Source: Streptomyces xiaopingdaonensis
GTDB lineage: Bacteria > Actinomycetota > Actinomycetes > Streptomycetales > Streptomycetaceae
Assembly (NCBI RefSeq): GCF_000262345.1
Contig: NZ_AJTQ01000139.1
Span: forward strand, 62,001-126,000
Direction of reading: 5' to 3'
Length of the DNA stretch: 64,000 nt
Position numbers and translations under genes: made by a program
The notes under the pieces: model-generated
Seen by the model: the letters and a program-made list of their open reading frames with translations, nothing else
Databases searched by the model: none
What the model was told of the DNA's origin: nothing
Shown here: piece by piece, positions 33,001 to 40,353 of the stretch
Numbering within the stretch: position 1 is the stretch's first letter
Layout of the letters: each line of letters starts with the position of its first letter

Positions 33001-33606
33001 GCCGAGGCCGAGGCGGGCAAGGTGCGCATCGCCGCCGTGAAGAAGGCCGAGGGGCTCCTCAAGGAGGCCGAGCAGCGCAAGTCGGAGACGGACCGCGAGG
33101 CGGAGAAGCTGAAGTCGGACACCGAGCGCGAGGCGGAGCAGCTCAAGGCCGACGCGGAGGCGGAGGCGGAGCGGATCGTCGCGGCGGGGCAGAAGGACCT
33201 CGACGTACTGGAGCGCCGCCAGGAGGACATCAACGCCGAAATCAGCCGTGTCCAGGAGGTGTTGGACGCACTCGGTTCCTTCGAGGCGCCCGGCTCCGGC
33301 GGCTCGTCGGGCAAGGGCGACCCGGGCGGCAAGGGCGACCCGGGCGAGGCCGACGAGGGTCCCGCGGGCGGTTCGTCGAGCGGTCCGTCGAAGGGCCCGT
33401 CCGGTGGGTCGAACGGAAACGGCGGCAAGAGCTCGGGGAGCGGCGGGAGTTCGGGCTCCTCGGGCGGCGGTTCGAAGTCGGGCAACGGCTCGGGACCGCG
33501 CGGTGACGGCAGGCCGGATCCACGTACCGGCACGGCAAAGGGCGGTGTGAAAGCGGGTGTTGGACCAGGTGCACCACGTTCGGGTGGCAAGGGTTCGAGA
33601 GGCTAG
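30001..33606 (+). CDS. scy: Scy, polar-growth coiled-coil scaffold
   Basis: About 1201 aa, nearly all one coiled coil with runs such as EAERLRAEAE and AEEAERLREEA in 11-residue (hendecad) phasing. In S. coelicolor, Scy assembles the tip-organising complex with DivIVA and FilP. Starts RGYDRYEADDQLSQFEAEMD, like the known protein. GTG 30001 is chosen on that similarity with GGGA at the right spacing. ATG 29953, preceded by GGAGGGGG, would add 16 residues and has the better ribosome site, so the start is uncertain. The coil ends near residue 1090 (ISRVQEVLDALGSFEAP) and is followed by an unusual Gly/Ser/Lys-rich tail of about 107 residues. filP follows under its own promoter. Confidence 0.93.
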   Translation: MRGYDRYEADDQLSQFEAEMDRLKKEREKAVDHADDLGYQVEVLRAKLHEARRTLATRPASYDNLAQQAEQMLRNAQLQADQMRGDAERELRDVRAQNQRVRQEQAEQQARLQSELHAEAVRRRQQLDQELAERRTTVENHVNENVAWAEQVRTRTEEQARRLMEETRTEAERTLAQARAEAQRLADESRSRVGAESEEARTEADAVLRRARAEAERLVNAASAQAQEASDHAEQVRATSAQAAETGRREAAELQRAAEERMRKAEEEAQQLREEAERLRAEAEETAEKRLADAESENEQRTRTAKAEVARLVGEGTKEAEALRSEAEQLKEEAKAEAERLVAEAKEQARTTTAEESANQLAEAARTADEVLTKAAEEAKATTKAAAEEAERLRKEAEEEADRLRSEAHDTAEELKGSAQNDTKEYRAKTVALQEEARMLRSEAEQLRTRAVEEGERIRSEARREAVQQIEEAATRAEELLAKAKADAEETRTDATSESERVRTEAIERATSLRNQADEALERARTESEELRTQAEQQAEETRAEADEAARRVREEAEEAASERRAEMAAEAERLRAEGERQVAEAEEALADARAEAERLREEAKSEGERLRSEAAERARTVQQQAEEEAERLREEAASEASQSRAEGEAYAVQLRTEAETEAERLRAEAQETADRVRAEADAAAERRGTEAAEVLAAAREEAARLRAEADELLATAREEAHQERTSAREQSEELLAQARTRVEEAQAEAERTVADAERRSAELVAAAEETAQQVRDSVAGLHEEAETQIAEARAAAEAEARALRSEAEQAAETLRREANEEAETAKSLAETTVSEASAESDRLRAEAEQALDDARTEASRKRSEAAEQADELVTRAQEDARAAQAAAEEQADSMVTAARTEAERLVAEARAEGREAVEKARSDANTMLEEARNDANAIRTRAEELRSRIEGEVEELHERARRESAEAMQSAGERCDKLVKAAEEQLAEAREESERLVSEAEAEAGKVRIAAVKKAEGLLKEAEQRKSETDREAEKLKSDTEREAEQLKADAEAEAERIVAAGQKDLDVLERRQEDINAEISRVQEVLDALGSFEAPGSGGSSGKGDPGGKGDPGEADEGPAGGSSSGPSKGPSGGSNGNGGKSSGSGGSSGSSGGGSKSGNGSGPRGDGRPDPRTGTAKGGVKAGVGPGAPRSGGKGSRG

Positions 33607-33652
33607 CCACTCGAACGAGCGCACATTTTCCAGATCAAACGGGCATCAGCTC

Positions 33653-33681
33653 GATGACACGCCGCTATGCCCCCTAGGATT
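33653..33681 (+). promoter_or_regulatory. Putative promoter of filP
   Basis: GATGAC (33653-33658), 17-bp spacer, TAGGAT (33676-33681), inside the 124-bp scy-filP gap. It gives filP transcription independent of scy, with a leader of about 43 bases. Confidence 0.55.
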
Positions 33682-33730
33682 CACCTATCACTCCCCCGTC
33701 TGATAACCCGTCTGAATCGACAGGAACCCC

Positions 33731-34690
33731 ATGAGCGACACCTCATCCTCCCCCTTCGGCTTCGAGCTCGTGCGGCGTGGTTACGACCGCGGACAGGTTG
33801 ACGACCGCATCACCAAGCTCGTCGCCGACCGTGACAGCGCCCTCGCCCGCATCACCTCCCTCGAGAAGCGGATCGAGGAGCTCCACCTCGAGACCCAGAA
33901 CGCCCAGCAGCAGGTCAACGACTCCGAGCCCTCGTACGCCGGCCTCGGCGCCCGCGTCGAGAAGATCCTGCGCCTCGCCGAGGAGGAGGCGAAGGACCTC
34001 CGCGAGGAGGCGCGCAAGGCGGCCGAACAGCACCGCGAACTCGCCGAGGGCGCCGCCCAACAGGTGCGCAACGACGCCGAGTCGTACGCCGCCGACCGCA
34101 AGCAGAAGGCGGAAGAAGAGGGCGCCCAGATCGTCGAGAAGGCGCAGGGCGAGGCGAACCACCTGCGCACCGAGGCGGAGAAGGACGCGGAGTCCAAGCG
34201 CGAGGAGGCCGACTCCCTCTTCGAGGACACCCGCGCCAAGGCCGCCCAGGCCGCCGCCGACTTCGAGACCAACCTCGCCAAGCGCCGCGAGCAGTCCGAG
34301 CGCGACCTCGCCTCGCGTCAGGCGAAGGCGGAGAAGCGCCTCGCGGAGATCGAGCACCGGGCGGAGCAACTGCGCCTGGAGGCCGAGAAGTTGAAGTCGG
34401 ACGCCGAGCGCCGCGCCCGCCAGACCGTCGAGACGGCGCAGCGCCAGGCCGAGGACATCGTCACCGACGCCAAGGCGAAGGCGGACCGCGTCCGCAGCGA
34501 GTCGGAGCGCGAGCTGGCCGCCCTCACCAACCGCAGGGACAGCATCAACGCCCAGCTCACCAACGTCCGCGAGATGCTGGCGACGCTCACGGGCGCCGCG
34601 GTCGCCGCGGCCGGCCAGCCCGGCGCCGAGGAAGGCGCGGAGGAGGACGAGCAGCAGCAGGCGGGCGTCCCGGCGCAGCAGTCCCGCTGA
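33731..34690 (+). CDS. filP: FilP, intermediate-filament-like coiled-coil protein
   Basis: 319 aa. N-terminal FGFELVRRGYDRGQVDDRI resembles the DivIVA N-domain; then a continuous coiled coil (about 40-285) and a polar, acidic tail (GAEEGAEEDEQQQAGVP). FilP forms filaments and networks in vitro and rigidifies the subapical hypha in S. coelicolor. Its length matches the known protein (about 310). Shares the RGYD start motif with Scy just upstream, and the two are known partners. AAGGAC-like ribosome site is weak (CAGGAACCCC). A long hairpin follows at 34742. Confidence 0.94.
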   Translation: MSDTSSSPFGFELVRRGYDRGQVDDRITKLVADRDSALARITSLEKRIEELHLETQNAQQQVNDSEPSYAGLGARVEKILRLAEEEAKDLREEARKAAEQHRELAEGAAQQVRNDAESYAADRKQKAEEEGAQIVEKAQGEANHLRTEAEKDAESKREEADSLFEDTRAKAAQAAADFETNLAKRREQSERDLASRQAKAEKRLAEIEHRAEQLRLEAEKLKSDAERRARQTVETAQRQAEDIVTDAKAKADRVRSESERELAALTNRRDSINAQLTNVREMLATLTGAAVAAAGQPGAEEGAEEDEQQQAGVPAQQSR

Positions 34691-34741
34691 CCGCCGCGCG
34701 GCTCCGCCGAGCACCGAGCGCCGTCCCCCACGTACGGCCCC

Positions 34742-34780
34742 GCCCCTGCGCGGCCCGGTCCATACCGGGCCCGCAGGGGC
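34742..34780 (+). terminator. Terminator of filP
   Basis: Outer 8-bp stem GCCCCTGC/GCAGGGGC and inner 8-bp stem GGCCCGGT/ACCGGGCC with a 4-base loop, one bulge between them. Confidence 0.8.
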
Positions 34781-34879
34781 GTGCACGTATCCGCACCCTG
34801 CGAGCTCCGCTCCGGCGGTGTCCTCCGTACGCAGAGCGCCGAGTCGCGGCCGGCCGCGGCCCGACGTAGCGTCGCCCAC

Positions 34880-35863
34880 ATGATCGAGCTGCTGGGGCTC
34901 ACCAAGCACTACGGCGAGAAGAAGGCCGTCGAAGACCTCACGTTCACCGTCCGCCCCGGGAAGGTCACCGGCTTCCTCGGACCGAACGGCGCGGGCAAGT
35001 CCACGACGATGCGGATGATGCTCGGCCTCGACAAGCCGACGGCGGGTGACGTCCGCATCGACGGCATGCACTACCGCGACCTCAAGGAACCGCTCAGCTA
35101 CATCGGGGCGCTCCTGGAGGCGAAGTCGGTCCATCCCGGGCGTACCGCGTACCACCACCTGCTCTGCCTGGCGCAGTCGAACGGGCTGCCCGAGCGGCGG
35201 ATCGACGAGGCGCTGGAGATGGTGGGTCTCGCCGCTGTGGCACGCAAGCGACCGCGGTCCTTCTCCCTCGGCATGGGCCAGCGGCTCGGGATCGCCGCCG
35301 CCATGCTCGGCGATCCCCGCATCCTGATGTTCGACGAGCCGGTCAACGGGCTCGACCCGGAGGGCATCCGGTGGATCAGGAACCTGATGAAGCACCTGGC
35401 CGACGAGGGGCGCACCGTCTTCGTCTCGAGCCACCTGATGAGCGAAATGGCCCTCACTGCCGACCACTTGGTGGTGATCGGCCGCGGAAGGCTGATGGCC
35501 GACACCGAGATGTCGGACTTCATCAGCAGCAACTCCCGTACCTACGTGCGCATTCGCACCCCGGAGCCCGAGCGCATGCGTGATCTGCTCACCTCGAACG
35601 GGCTGACGTACGTCGCGGCGGAGGACGGCTCGCTGGAGATCGAGGGCGACGAGACGGCGCGGATCGGCGACCTCGCCGCGCAGTGGCGCCTCCCGCTGCA
35701 CGAACTCAGCCCGCAGCGCGCCTCGTTGGAGGACGCCTTCATGCGGCTCACCGCCGAGACCGTCGAGTACCACGCACACTCGGGCGACCAGCCGGAGACC
35801 GAGCAGGAGCCCGCCGAGCGCTGGGGGCCCGGCTCCCCAGGTCGCGGCGGCGAGGGGAGCTGA
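34880..35863 (+). CDS. ABC transporter ATP-binding protein
   Basis: 327 aa. Walker A GPNGAGKS (34-41), signature FSLGMGQR (128-135), Walker B ILMFDEP with D152-E153, H-loop SSHLMSE. The C-terminal extension of about 90 residues is typical of the DrrA/NatA type of exporter. It precedes the permease by 2 bases. Substrate unknown; such pairs often export antibiotics or lipids. Start ATG 34880 lacks an obvious Shine-Dalgarno, and TAGCGT 14 bases upstream could be a -10 for a leaderless message. Confidence 0.93.
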   Translation: MIELLGLTKHYGEKKAVEDLTFTVRPGKVTGFLGPNGAGKSTTMRMMLGLDKPTAGDVRIDGMHYRDLKEPLSYIGALLEAKSVHPGRTAYHHLLCLAQSNGLPERRIDEALEMVGLAAVARKRPRSFSLGMGQRLGIAAAMLGDPRILMFDEPVNGLDPEGIRWIRNLMKHLADEGRTVFVSSHLMSEMALTADHLVVIGRGRLMADTEMSDFISSNSRTYVRIRTPEPERMRDLLTSNGLTYVAAEDGSLEIEGDETARIGDLAAQWRLPLHELSPQRASLEDAFMRLTAETVEYHAHSGDQPETEQEPAERWGPGSPGRGGEGS

Positions 35864-35865
35864 CG

Positions 35866-36636
35866 ATGCGCCATGCGACGAGGGTCCTCCGCTCGGAGTG
35901 GACCAAGCTGCGGTCGGTCCGCGCCACTCGCTGGACACTGATCGCCGCGGTGCTGATCACCGCCGGGCTCTCCGCGCTGATCTGCGTCTTCTCCAGGGCC
36001 GACTTCGACAACATGTCCCGGCGGTCGCAGGCGACGTTCGACGCCACCTACGTGAGCTTCACCGGCATGGGCATCGGGCAGCTCGCGATGATGGCCTTCG
36101 GGGTGCTGGTCGTCTCGGCGGAGTACAGCACGGGCATGATCCGCAGCTCGCTCTCGGCCGTGCCGCAGCGGGGGCTTTTCCTCGTGTGCAAAGTGGCGGT
36201 GGCGACGGGGCTGGTCTTCGTCGTCGGACAGATCACCGGCTTCGGCACTTTCTACCTCGGCCAGTGGCTGCTCGGGCCGCACAGCGTCGGCATCACCGAG
36301 ACCGGTGTGCTGCGTGCCGTGGTCGGCGCCGGTCTCTACATGACGCTCATCGGGCTCTTCGCGATGGGCCTGACGTTCGTGCTGCGCAGCCCCGTCGTCG
36401 CGTTCATCGTGCTGATGCCGTTCTTCTTCATCGTCTCCGGCATCCTCAGCTCGGTGAGCGCGACGCAGAAGATCGCGCACTACCTCCCCGACCAGGCGGG
36501 TACGACGATCATGGCCGTCGTACCGCAGACGCTCGACCGCCCCTACGGGCCCTGGGGCGGCCTGCTGATCATGGTGGGATGGACGGCCGCCGCGCTCGTC
36601 GCCGGCTATCTCGTGCTCCGGGAGCGGGACGCCTGA
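35866..36636 (+). CDS. ABC transporter permease (ABC-2 type)
   Basis: 256 aa with GGGGAGCTG upstream. Begins MRHATRVLRSEWTKLRSVRATRW, the characteristic cytoplasmic start of Streptomyces ABC-2 permeases, then six transmembrane helices (for example WTLIAAVLITAGLSALI, MGIGQLAMMAFGVLVVSAEY, SPVVAFIVLMPFFFIVSGIL). SAEYSTGMIRSSL is the conserved element of the family. Forms an exporter with the preceding ATPase; substrate unknown. A homologous second permease, often found in such systems, is absent here. Confidence 0.9.
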   Translation: MRHATRVLRSEWTKLRSVRATRWTLIAAVLITAGLSALICVFSRADFDNMSRRSQATFDATYVSFTGMGIGQLAMMAFGVLVVSAEYSTGMIRSSLSAVPQRGLFLVCKVAVATGLVFVVGQITGFGTFYLGQWLLGPHSVGITETGVLRAVVGAGLYMTLIGLFAMGLTFVLRSPVVAFIVLMPFFFIVSGILSSVSATQKIAHYLPDQAGTTIMAVVPQTLDRPYGPWGGLLIMVGWTAAALVAGYLVLRERDA

Positions 36637-36806
36637 CCGTCGGAGCGTGAGCCTCCGATCGTCGCGCCGGAGGAACCGATCGGACGCCTGTGCGCCTCCC
36701 AGGCGGTGTCGGGGAGCAACGGCCCCGCACTGCGTCCGGGGACCGGAAGGTGCTCACGGGCGCTTACGCACTGCCGGCGAAGCACGACGCCTGAGCGGAG
36801 CCCGGG

Positions 36807-37130
36807 TCACATCCAGCGCTGCGCCCCGCCCGGCCTGCGCATCCGGGCACTGCGGCGCTCGCGCGCACCCCAGCAGGCGCCGTGCCAGTGGCGCCTGTCG
36901 TCGACGCTGCCCTCCCGCTGCCAGGCGACGACGTGCGGGACACCCGGCGGGATCTCCTGGTCGCACCCGGGGCAGCGGTAGTGCTTCGCCGCTGCGCCTC
37001 CGCTTATCCGCCGGACGACCCACTCCTCGCCGCGCCACTCCTCGGTGTGCTCCAGGCCGTATCTGTCCTGTCCCTCCCGCGCCGAGCTGGCCTTGGGCGC
37101 GCCTCGGGGGCGGTTGCGTCGCGGGGACAC
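36807..37130 (-). CDS. Small zinc-ribbon-like protein
   Basis: 107 aa from GTG 37130 (GAGGTG upstream). Basic N-terminus (SPRRNRPRGAPK), then RYGLEHTEEWRGEEWVVRRISG, then a likely metal site CPGC ... HVVAW ... HWHGACW. I recall similar proteins annotated only as ATP/GTP-binding protein in Streptomyces, but there is no P-loop here. The CxxC...HxHxxC pattern suggests a single zinc ribbon able to bind nucleic acid or protein. Convergent with the ABC permease gene. Function unknown. Confidence 0.75.
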   Translation of the reverse strand: MSPRRNRPRGAPKASSAREGQDRYGLEHTEEWRGEEWVVRRISGGAAAKHYRCPGCDQEIPPGVPHVVAWQREGSVDDRRHWHGACWGARERRSARMRRPGGAQRWM

Positions 37131-37331
37131 GGCGGGCACCTCGTTGGGTCGCGAGCGGTCGGTCGGCGCGCGCCCTGCCGTCGCGCCGCTCGGCGAGGAG
37201 GGGCGGGCGCTGGGGCCGCACCGGGCGGCCGGCCCGTCCACCAGGTTACGCACCCTCCTACCAGAAGCGCCTACTCCGTCTGTGCGGAGCGTCCCGCGGA
37301 GCGGCCGTGTTCTTCCGAAAAGCTGAGCAGT

Positions 37332-37399
37332 ACGCGTGCCTTTGGCACGTGTCAGGCGTTAGTGCCTGGAGGGGACGGACTTCGCAGAGGGTCCCGAAG
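37332..37399 (+). other. Structured 5' leader of the LLM oxidoreductase
   Basis: Three consecutive hairpins can form just before the ribosome site: ACGCGTGCC/GGCACGTGT (37332-37352), CAGGC/GCCTG (37353-37368) and CTTCG/CGAAG (37380-37399). They do not match a riboswitch class I can recognise. The 288-bp gap (37131-37418) has no other feature. Confidence 0.45.
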
Positions 37400-37418
37400 A
37401 CCAAGGAGGTGGCAGCAC

Positions 37419-38444
37419 ATGCGAGTTGGTGCGTTCGTGCTGGGCGCGCAGTTCCCGGGGCAGCGGCAGGAGGAGGCGCTGGCCGGAGCGGTGCGGGCGG
37501 CCGAAGTCGCTGAGGAGGCGGGGCTCGACGACGTCTGGTTCGCGGAGCACCACTTCGTGCCGTACGGGGTCTGCCCCTCGGCAGTGACCCTCGCCGCGCT
37601 GCTGCTCGGGCGCACCCGGCGCATCGGCGTCGGCACGGCCGTCTCCGTGCTCCCCAACACGCACCCCGTCGCCCTCGGCGAGCAGACGGCCCTCCTCCAC
37701 CTGACCTCTGGCGGACGGTTCACGCTCGGCGTCGGGCGCGGCGGTCCCTGGGTCGACCTGGAGGTCTTCGGCGGCGGGCTCCCCGCGTACCAGCGGGACT
37801 TCCCCGAGGCGCTCGATGTCCTCCTGCGCTGGCTGCGCCGGCCGACCGTCGAGGGCACGGGGCCGCGCTACCGCTTCCGCGAGGTCCCCGTCGTGCCCCG
37901 CGCCCCCGACCAGGGGGACGAGACCCGGGTCGTGGTCGCCTGCACCTCACCGGGCACGGTGCGGACGGCCGCGCGGCAGGCGCTGCCGATGCTGCTCGGC
38001 ATGCACTGCGACGACGAGGAGAAGGCGGAGATGACCGCGCTCTGGCGCCGCGAGGCGACGGCCGCCGGACACCCGCGCGAGCGCGTGGAGTTGGCCGAAT
38101 CCCGCCACGTCTCGGCGGGCGTCGCACAGGTCGGCGACTCCGTCGAAGAGGCGACCGACGCGCTCACCCGGGCCCTCCCCGGATGGCTGCGCGAGGGCCT
38201 CGGCGCGCACCGCACCGTCGACGGCCGCCCACGCCCGATGCGCGATCCCCTCGGCTACACGGAGCACCTCTGCGGACTCCACGCCGTGGGCACTCCGAAG
38301 CACTGCGCCGAGCGCCTGGCGACGACGGCGGAGCGCACGGGCATCAGGCGGTTCGCGCTGCTCGTCGAGGGCGCGGGCGACCCGGCGCTGACCGAGGCGA
38401 ACGTCGCACGCCTCGGCGGCGAGGTGCTGCCGCTCCTGCGGTAG
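37419..38444 (+). CDS. Luciferase-like (LLM class) oxidoreductase
   Basis: 341 aa behind a consensus AAGGAGGT. Luciferase-like barrel: MRVGAFVLGAQFPGQ, EEAGLDDVWFAEHHFVPYGV, RTRRIGVGTAVSVLPNTHPV, GGRFTLGVGRGGPWVDLEVFG. EHHF and GVGRGGP are hallmarks of the alkanal monooxygenase/LuxA-like group using FMNH2 or F420. The C-terminal half contains a long insertion with two domains (ESRHVSAGVAQVGDSVEEA). Substrate unknown. It stands alone; a terminator follows at 38509. Confidence 0.87.
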   Translation: MRVGAFVLGAQFPGQRQEEALAGAVRAAEVAEEAGLDDVWFAEHHFVPYGVCPSAVTLAALLLGRTRRIGVGTAVSVLPNTHPVALGEQTALLHLTSGGRFTLGVGRGGPWVDLEVFGGGLPAYQRDFPEALDVLLRWLRRPTVEGTGPRYRFREVPVVPRAPDQGDETRVVVACTSPGTVRTAARQALPMLLGMHCDDEEKAEMTALWRREATAAGHPRERVELAESRHVSAGVAQVGDSVEEATDALTRALPGWLREGLGAHRTVDGRPRPMRDPLGYTEHLCGLHAVGTPKHCAERLATTAERTGIRRFALLVEGAGDPALTEANVARLGGEVLPLLR

Positions 38445-38508
38445 GGGAACGCGCCCTGACGGTACGGGCGTCGGGCTCACCACAACCGGAACGGCAGCCG
38501 GGCCAGGA

Positions 38509-38530
38509 GGTTCCCGCCCCGCGGGGAACC
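38509..38530. terminator. Terminator between LLM gene and SCO5389-family gene
   Basis: GGTTCCC/GGGAACC with an 8-base GC loop, in a convergent gap. Confidence 0.7.
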
Positions 38531-38601
38531 CGTCCCGACCCTGTCCGACCGCGTCCGCCGGCACGAAGCCGGGGGCGCGGCCGGATCACCCTCGCGTACG
38601 C

Positions 38602-38994
38602 TCAGCAGTCACGCAGCTCCGGGGACTGGTTGAGCACCTGCCCGCGGGCTGAGGTGAAGCGCGCCAGCCTGTCGTCCACCGCCGAGTCGAGCGGGAAGAC
38701 CGCCACCCGGTGGCAGTTCTGGAAGGCGAGACGTACACCGAAGTGCCGCTCCAGCGCGCCCCGGATCGCGTTGCTGGCGAGAGCGCGCAGCAACTGGCCG
38801 CGCGCCTGCTCGTCCGGCGGAGGGGTCTGGTTGTCGGCGAACTCTCCGCCGTCCACTTTCAGTTGAGCGACCAGCGAGCTGACCATCTCCCAGGCGTACG
38901 GGAGAGAGGCGCGGACGCAGTCGACGAAAGCCGCTTCATCCACCTCACCGCGCTCGGCCTGTTCAAGAAGCGCAGGTGGAACATCGAGCGACAT
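38602..38994 (-). CDS. SCO5389 family protein, conserved hypothetical
   Basis: 130 aa. Begins MSLDVPPALLEQAERGEVDE with GAGGAG upstream. All-alpha pattern: FVDCVRASLPYAWEMVSSLVAQL, QLLRALASNAIRGALERHFGV, then AFQNCHRVAVFPLDSAVDDRLARF. Adjacent to nucS (divergent) as in S. coelicolor, where the gene gave its name to the family. No enzymatic motif. Function unknown; an N-terminal DUF-like helical bundle with a C-terminal beta hairpin is my reading only. Confidence 0.8.
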   Translation of the reverse strand: MSLDVPPALLEQAERGEVDEAAFVDCVRASLPYAWEMVSSLVAQLKVDGGEFADNQTPPPDEQARGQLLRALASNAIRGALERHFGVRLAFQNCHRVAVFPLDSAVDDRLARFTSARGQVLNQSPELRDC

Positions 38995-39356
38995 GGCTTC
39001 TCCTCTCACAGCCCCGGCCCCCGGGCCGGGTCTCTTAGGGATACGGCCCCCGACCGGCCGCGGCGGAGCTACAGGCGGGTCGGGACGCCCCCGTGCCGGG
39101 GAGCAATGGGGGCTGGACCGGAGGACACACCGCACCGCGTAGTCACGCAACCCCGTACGGCGACGTCCCCGCTGCTTACCGTAGGCCGCGCGGAGGTGAC
39201 GCACCATGCGAATGGGAATACTCGCGCCATTACCGAACGCACCCTTCCAAGAACGTTCCGCGCCGCACCGCGCGTACGCGCCGGCTCCCCCGGAGCCCTC
39301 GCCGGCCGAGAGGGCGGATCGCGCGCCGAGGGGGAGTTCGAGTAGCGTTGCCGACC
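38995..39356. other. 362-bp divergent region between SCO5389-family gene and nucS
   Basis: No ORF with Streptomyces codon bias. A TAGCGT box at 39343-39348, 8 bases before the nucS ATG, would start transcription at or next to the start codon. Otherwise no strong repeat seen. Confidence 0.5.
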
Positions 39357-40016
39357 ATGCGTCTCGTCATCGCCCGCTGCTCCGTCGACTATGCGGGGAG
39401 GCTCACCGCCCACCTGCCCTCGGCCCCGCGACTGATCCTGGTCAAGGCCGACGGCTCGGTCTCCGTGCACGCGGACGACCGCGCGTACAAGCCGCTCAAC
39501 TGGATGTCCCCGCCGTGCGCCCTCAAGGAGACCGAGGACCGCTGGACGGTGGAGAACAAGGCGGGCGAGAAGCTGGTGATCACCATGGAGGAGGTGCTCC
39601 ACGACTCCTCCCACGAACTCGGCGTGGACCCGGGCCTGGTCAAGGACGGTGTCGAGGCGCACCTCCAGAAGCTCCTCGCGGACCGGATGGAGACCCTGGG
39701 CGAGGGGTGGACGCTCGTCCGGCGCGAGTACCCCACGGCCATCGGCCCCGTGGACATCCTGGGACGGGACGCGGACGGCGGCACGGTCGCCGTGGAGATC
39801 AAGCGCCGCGGGGAGATCGACGGCGTCGAACAGCTCACCCGCTACCTGGAGTTGCTCAACAGGGACCCGCATCTCGCACCCGTCCGCGGTGTCTTCGCCG
39901 CGCAGGAGATCAAGCCGCAGGCCCGCGTACTCGCCACCGACCGCGGCATCGACTGCGCCGTCCTCGACTACGAGGCGCTCCGCGGCATCGACGACGACAA
40001 GCTCCGACTCTTCTGA
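39357..40016 (+). CDS. nucS: NucS/EndoMS mismatch endonuclease
   Basis: 219 aa. NucS replaces MutS/MutL in actinobacteria: it cuts both strands at certain mismatches. N-terminal DNA-binding domain ([23 protein letters not shown] in part), then the PD-(D/E)xK-like nuclease with D133 (GPVDILG), E147 and K149 (VAVEIKRRG) and Q159 ([12 protein letters not shown]). The protein ends LRLF, the kind of short hydrophobic tail used to bind the beta clamp. Length as expected (about 220). Leaderless start inferred from the position of the -10-like box. Confidence 0.94.
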   Translation: MRLVIARCSVDYAGRLTAHLPSAPRLILVKADGSVSVHADDRAYKPLNWMSPPCALKETEDRWTVENKAGEKLVITMEEVLHDSSHELGVDPGLVKDGVEAHLQKLLADRMETLGEGWTLVRREYPTAIGPVDILGRDADGGTVAVEIKRRGEIDGVEQLTRYLELLNRDPHLAPVRGVFAAQEIKPQARVLATDRGIDCAVLDYEALRGIDDDKLRLF

Positions 40017-40110
40017 CGGACCCGCGCCCGCGTCCCGCCCGAAAACTCCCGAACGGCCTTCGGCTGTCCGCAGTTGGCCGGTGAGCGATGCCCGGCGGGC
40101 GGGCGCCGTC

Positions 40111-40124
40111 AGAGAGCGCTCTCA
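40111..40124. promoter_or_regulatory. LacI-family operator (CebR-like) upstream of the sugar ABC operon
   Basis: AGAGAGCGCTCTCA is a palindrome around GAGAGCGCTCTC and matches 11 of 14 positions of the CebR box TGGGAGCGCTCCCA (cello-oligosaccharide repressor). It is 230 bp before the binding-protein gene. The rest of the 337-bp gap is AT-rich (about 40268-40325), probably the promoter zone, with an ACTTAAGT palindrome at 40317-40324. Confidence 0.6.
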
Positions 40125-40353
40125 TTGTTACCTCTCCGAGTCCGGGAACGCTCCCACACCGCGCGCCGCAGGTCACCGGCGCGCCCTCCGTCGACTTCCC
40201 TGCCCATAAGGGGAGTTGGACGGCCTGACGGCCCGTCGGCCCGTGTCGCACCTCTTGACGCGCTCTTCTCTCAATAATTAACTCACTGCGCGAATTAAGG
40301 GTGTTCCGCCTTCAGTTACTTAAGTGAGCTTCCCCTGAGAGGGGCAGACGACC

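Noticed and set aside
29962-33590. Very long open frames on the minus strand and in other frames across scy (up to 1072 codons)
   Set aside because: They are mirror images of the scy codon bias (GC-rich third positions, repeated Ala/Glu/Arg codons); no ribosome sites and low-complexity Ser/Ala/Arg products.
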